From the NCBI GenBank assembly GCA_004335835.1, contig RWJK01000575.1:1704-24821 (forward strand): a stretch of 23,118 nucleotides of DNA, given 5' to 3'. The stretch comes from Scenedesmus sp. ARA3 (taxonomy: Eukaryota; Chlorophyta; Chlorophyceae; Sphaeropleales; Scenedesmaceae). The notes beneath the pieces were generated by a model, which did not search any database, was not told the origin of the DNA, and saw only the letters and a list, made by a program, of their open reading frames with translations. Of the stretch, positions 20,401-23,118 are shown in pieces; positions within the stretch are counted from its first letter, which is position 1, and each line of letters starts with the position of its first letter. Position numbers and translations under genes: made by a program.

Positions 20401-22260
20401 AGCGGAAGGCTGCCCCCCGGCAGGCGCTGTGCCTGCTACAGCTCCAATGCAGCTACTGTGCCTGCTACAGCTTCAATGCAGCTACCGTGCCCGCTACAGC
20501 TGCAATGCAGCTACTGTGCCTGCTACAGCTCGAATGCAGCTACTGTGCCTGCTACAGCTTGAATGCAGCTACTGTGCCTGCTGCAGCTAGTGTGCTTGCT
20601 ACAGCTCGAATGCAGCTACTGTGCCTGCTGCGGCTAGTGTGTTTGCTGCAGCTCGAACGCAGCTATTGTGCCTGCTGCAGCACTCATGAGGCCAGAACAA
20701 CAAGGCATGGCTCAACAACCCAGGGCTAACCATGCCACCTTGGTGCTGGCGCGGGCCCTTTGCAGCTACTCACTGGGGCAAGCTGTGCAGTTTGGCTGCT
20801 TCCTCAGGCCGGTGCTGAATGTGTTCTCAGGGCACACAGCCACGGAAGGATCTGCTTGGCCAACTGGCTTGATCCATGAATAGCCAGGCTGGTTCACTAC
20901 AGAGCAGCACAGGGAGGGCAGCAGTTGAGGTGTGATCACAGGTTCACTACAGAGCAGCACAGGGAGGGCAGCAGTTGAAGTTTGATTACAGGTTCACTGC
21001 AGAGCAGCACAGGGAGGGCAGCGGTTTGGGTCTAGTTAGCGGTTTAGCGTCGGTACTGACACAGCTGCAAAGGCCGATGGCGTGAGTTGTCGTGGCAACA
21101 TGCGTTACACCGACACGTGCCTGCAGGCTGTGATTACCGCATAGGTTGCTGCGCCGGACAGCCTCAAATGCGTTGTTGGTGCACTGAATGCAACCAGCAA
21201 AGGCCTGCATGTTTTAAAATGTGTGCACAATGCAGGTACATACGCAGCCAGCCCTACGCATGGCACTCACCGCACATCAGCCTGTTGTTAGCACCGGGGT
21301 TGATGGTCACCATAAGGTTGGGGCAGGCAACAAGGCCAGGGTCCCCTGACGTCACCCACTTGGAGGCAGACTCTGTGCCTCCGGGGCACCAGGAGTCCTT
21401 CGGGCAGATGACACACCTCCTGGGGTTGGCATTGGTGTTTAGGTACCAGCCAGGAGCACAGCCTGAGGTGGATGGGGGGGAGTGAGGTAGGGGGAGGCAG
21501 GGGCAGTGCAAGCAGTGAAGATTGAGCAGCTGTGAGAAGAAAAGCGGTACAAGCATCACAGGAACATTGCTGCAGGTGTGCAGGATCTTGATCCGTGTTG
21601 ATGCAGCAGTGCTGCAGCAACCTTTGATGATGATATGTTTGATGGGACACACGCGGCGTTGCTGCAGCTGCTTAGTTGTCACATGCTGGAAATGTGATGT
21701 GGCATGGTTCAACCATCACAACACGGCTGGATGCTTTTGTTCTGGCCTGTGTGTAGTTCCAATTCATGAGTGCTGCAGCGTCTGTCACAGACATGCAAAT
21801 CATGTGACAGTTTGGCACGTACCGCAGGACCCGTCAGCTGCGGGCCTCAGGTTTTGCTTCGTGTTGTTTGCGTTGGGTAGCAGCTGGCACCTCATGCACC
21901 TGAAGCGGCCAGCTGTGTCACCCGCAATGCAACTGCCCACGGCGGTAGCATTGCATCCAACAGGACAGCTAGTGCATCCCAACTCCAGAGTGCAGTTGTA
22001 GGTGACCTGCTGGAGGTTGCGGCCTGCGGGCAGTATAAGTCAGTTCATAAGGTGGTAAGTAATTCAATTCGCTGTAAGTTCTCGTCTAAAGCCTGCTTTT
22101 CGGCCACACACGCAGCCTCGAGCAGTACCCCGGCCGGTTCACGCGACAGCTGCGAATCAGGCAGCACAGCCTGCAGCTGCTACTCACTGAAGGACGTTGT
22201 TCGGCCTGCGAACACTCCTAGAGCCCCGGCGAAGAGTAGGAAGGCAACTAGCGTCCTCAT
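13433..22260 (-). CDS. Gene B: secreted Cys-rich GCC2/GCC3-like glycoprotein with C-terminal PAN/Apple-like units, complete
   Basis: Fifteen coding exons on the minus strand: 22260-22188, 22023-21823, 21462-21271, 20896-20774, 20121-19999, 19526-19353, 19071-18960, 18414-18320, 18074-17826, 17383-17099, 16199-15990, 15587-15477, 15089-14828, 14469-14293, 13817-13433. They total 2772 nt, giving 923 residues plus a TAA stop. Every junction is GT-AG and keeps frame. An optional exon at 16984-16862 would add 41 residues. Residues 1-19 or so are a signal peptide. About 25-740 are Cys-rich modules with CxxCP motifs (CVRCPRGTTT, CKDCPANTFT, CQPCPKKRTT). About 760-785 and 855-886 are PAN/Apple-like units. 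Twelve N-x-S/T sequons fit a secreted glycoprotein. There is no C-terminal membrane helix. Exon order, phases and many residues match gene A, so the two are inverted-duplicate paralogs. The start is supported by the signal peptide and the context CAACC before ATG. Secretion is well supported; the ligand or function is not known. Confidence 0.87.
14640..14880 (-). repeat. Three copies of the 3' end of gene B exon 13 and its donor region
   Basis: The exon-13 end (minus strand TTTGCTGCCATCGAAACTGGCAACTG) has two degenerate copies downstream in intron 13. One ends at about 14652 (GCCATTGAGACTGGCAACTG) and one at about 14745 (GCAACCAAGACTGGCGACTG). Spacings are 83 and 93 bp. In both copies the GT of the donor has become GC, as in GCGAGT in the first. 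Confidence 0.65.
16172..16560 (-). repeat. Four 114-bp tandem units spanning the 3' splice site of gene B exon 11
   Basis: The motif GAGTCGGCCGGGTTGTAGGTG recurs (with changes) so that the equivalents of the exon-11 boundary fall at 16199/16200, 16313/16314, about 16428/16429 and 16541/16542, each 114 bp apart. Units 1, 2 and 4 keep CAG|GCACCTAC on the minus strand; unit 3 has lost the CAG. Unit 1 is the one joined to the intact exon. Use of unit 2 would reach a TGA after about 28 codons. Confidence 0.75.
16599..16826 (-). pseudogene. Two further decayed copies of the exon-10 3' end
   Basis: Copy 3 (about 16826-16751) ends GCTCAAG|GTGGGC, and copy 4 (about 16673-16599) ends GCTGCAG|GTGAGG. 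Both line up with the exon-10 end around GGCTATGACGGCGTCAGG. In the frame that matches exon 10, copy 3 has a TGA and the FFDPRACC segment is not recognisable in either. The two copies resemble each other more than exon 10, so they probably share an intermediate duplication. Confidence 0.5.
16862..16984 (-). other. Candidate extra exon (10b) of gene B: duplicated 3' part of exon 10
   Basis: This stretch is an ungapped copy, 237 bp away, of the 3' part of exon 10 (17099-17221). It keeps the reading frame with only substitutions, including FFDPRACC and GVRAAVCAQ, and keeps the donor GTGAGG. Upstream it is bounded by TTTTAG from a telomere-like tract. Splicing from exon 10 (ending CAA G) to this AG restores GGC and adds 41 residues with no stop. 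The host intron would split into 114 and 662 nt. The substitution of PGWGY by AWLGL may mean relaxed constraint, so it could equally be a non-expressed pseudoexon. Confidence 0.45.
16984..17010. repeat. Interstitial telomeric repeat tract, TTTAGGG type
   Basis: The plus strand reads about four units of CCTAAAA / CCTAAA / CCCTAAA / CCCTAGA. This is the plant and general green-algal telomere unit, not the TTTTAGGG reported for Chlamydomonas. It lies in gene B intron 10 and directly abuts the duplicated exon fragment, so it marks a rearrangement breakpoint. Confidence 0.8.
20425..20685. repeat. 29-bp intronic minisatellite in gene B intron 4
   Basis: The unit GCCTGCTACAGCTCGAATGC plus AGCTACTGT starts at 20431, 20460, 20489 and 20518 and continues with variants, some carrying an extra CTGCAGCTAGTGTG block, for about eight units. 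It is open in several frames only because the unit has no stop. It has no Cys-module resemblance in the gene frame and is treated as non-coding. Confidence 0.8.
20891..21038 (-). repeat. Three 50-bp tandem units spanning the 3' splice site of gene B exon 4
   Basis: Units begin at 20891, 20941 and 20991 with GGTTCACTAC (GC in the third), followed by AGAGCAGCACAGGGAGGGCA. On the minus strand each ends in CTCTGTAG or CTCTGCAG, then TGAACC, which is the exon-4 acceptor plus the first exon bases. Only the unit at 20891 leads into open coding sequence. The others give V-N-L and then a stop (TGA, TAA). Confidence 0.85.
21271..22023 (-). CDS. Gene B exons 2-3: N-terminal Cys-rich region without a counterpart inside the window in gene A
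   Basis: Exon 2 (22023-21823) encodes about 67 residues with ten cysteines, including CTSCPVGC and CMRCQLL, and three N-glycosylation sequons (NCT, NAT, NNT). Exon 3 (21462-21271) encodes 64 residues opening CAPGWYLNTNANPRRC, followed by CPKDSWCPGGT, a clear GCC2/GCC3-style repeat. Both exons are symmetric phase 1-1. Gene A presumably has equivalents left of the window, because its first visible exon matches gene B exon 4. Confidence 0.8.
22188..22260 (-). CDS. Gene B exon 1: start codon and signal peptide
   Basis: This exon encodes 24 residues starting MRTLVAFLLFAGALGVFAG. There is one Arg near the N-terminus, then an uninterrupted hydrophobic core, then a V-F-A|G type signal-peptidase site at about residue 18/19. 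The exon ends in phase 1 at a GTGAGTA donor (22187-22181). The bases before the ATG read CAACC, a reasonable chlorophyte initiation context. No TATA box is obvious in the first 150 bases upstream. It predicts entry into the secretory pathway, which fits the Cys-rich, sequon-rich remainder. Confidence 0.85.
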
Positions 22261-23118
22261 GGTTGATAGTTGCCGCGTGTTTGCTGAAGTGGCCACTTAG
22301 GGCTCTACTGCAGCTGTTAGATGGGGGCCGTGAAGCTCGACGAAGGAAATTACCCGAGTCGATCGCTATTACTAGTAAGCTGGGTACAACTTGTCCCTGT
22401 GCTTCCAGAGCCCGGCGCCAGCGCCACAGGACAATTGTCCTGAGCGGAAGGACGAACCCTCTAGATCAACAGTCCAGCGCCATGCACGTCACACGCAGAT
22501 TAATCAAGAACTTTGTTCTAAGGTATTTGTGTAGAATTCACCTACATCATCGTGCGACACTCGGAAACCACCCCTGGTTACACTTCATGTAGGTTCTTCT
22601 GTAACCTGCTAATAGTTAACTATCCTGATAAGTCGACCAAAAAAACCATTATGGCAGCAGACGGCCAGAGGATGCATAGTAGTTTGTTTTCCCGATTGTC
22701 CCCAGTCAGGCCCTGACCAAGCGCTGACTCACCCTCAGCGAAAGAAGGTTGAAAGGTGAAAGTGTCTACGCTCCCATTGAAGCGAGCGGAATTAAGCGTG
22801 AGGGCAAAGGACAGGGTCCCTCGACGAGGGTAAAGAGCCCCGGGATCATCCCTGCAGGGACCAGCTGGTCATGATGACACGTCCGATTGGAAATCAGACA
22901 AAGACACGCATGAAGGCAACCAATACCAACACGCGTTTTTGCGTGTTATCCTGTTTTAGTATGCGGCAGCTGGATGCAAAGCAGACCTAGTGCAAGCAAC
23001 AGCCTGAATTGTTCAGGGATCATGCCGCATCGGCCCGGCCGTGGCACTGGCCAGTGCATGGCATGCCATCAGGCGGCCTGATGCAAGTCAACGGAACACA
23101 CAGCATCATGAGGCTGCT
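22261..23118 (-). promoter_or_regulatory. 5' flank and putative promoter region of gene B
   Basis: No coding sequence is supported. This region must contain the 5' UTR and promoter of gene B if exon 1 is the first exon. No clear TATA box is seen. Four palindromes lie within 53 bases about 560-610 bp upstream of the ATG: CCCTCG-A-CGAGGG (22818-22830), CCCGGG (22838-22843), TCCCTGCAGGGA (22849-22860) and GACCAGCTGGTC (22859-22870), with an ACGT core shortly after. Whether any bind regulators is unknown. Confidence 0.4.

Noticed and set aside
347..22260. Assembly artefact (a false inverted duplication)
   Set aside because: Coding parts differ at many residues and introns share no visible similarity, so the copies are biologically diverged.
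22197..22592. 131-codon plus-strand open frame over gene B exon 1
   Set aside because: Antisense to the signal-peptide exon and promoter; the translation shows no domain.

Overview
The window looks like nuclear DNA of a green alga. Both genes are dense with short GT-AG introns, the proteins are secreted cysteine-rich proteins built of GCC2/GCC3 (ephrin-receptor-like) modules common in chlorophyte genomes, and an interstitial telomeric tract is of the TTTAGGG type. A sphaeroplealean such as a Scenedesmus/Tetradesmus relative would fit, but that is a guess. There are no prokaryotic-style operons.

Layout: two paralogous multi-exon genes face each other tail to tail. Gene A (+ strand) enters from the left edge already in progress and ends with a stop at 7915; 12 coding exons (347-7915) are visible and its 5' exons lie outside the window. 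Gene B (- strand) appears complete: the start codon is at 22260, the stop at 13435-13433, with 15 coding exons that join to 923 codons in one open frame. All 12 exons of A have a counterpart in B in the same order, with the same intron phases and nearly the same lengths. The introns themselves do not look alike, so this is an old inverted duplication and not an assembly echo. Both proteins are a chain of Cys-rich modules followed by two C-terminal units with a C-x3-C-x5-C pattern resembling PAN/Apple domains. B starts with a clear signal peptide and carries many N-glycosylation sequons; the visible part of A carries none.

The 5.5 kb between the two stop codons holds no gene I can support. It contains a diverged ~200-bp direct repeat pair, a perfect 14-bp-arm hairpin and a ~110-bp minisatellite of seven units with a two-unit higher-order pattern. 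The 858 bp right of gene B is its 5' flank and holds a tight cluster of short palindromes.

The most unusual region is inside gene B. At four exon/intron boundaries the boundary itself has been tandemly duplicated (50 bp x3, 114 bp x4, exon-10 end x4, exon-13 end x3). One duplicated exon end (16862-16984) keeps an open frame and a good donor, is a multiple of three, and is preceded by a short telomeric-repeat tract whose TTTTAG could serve as an in-frame splice acceptor. It is a candidate for an exon born from a repair event.
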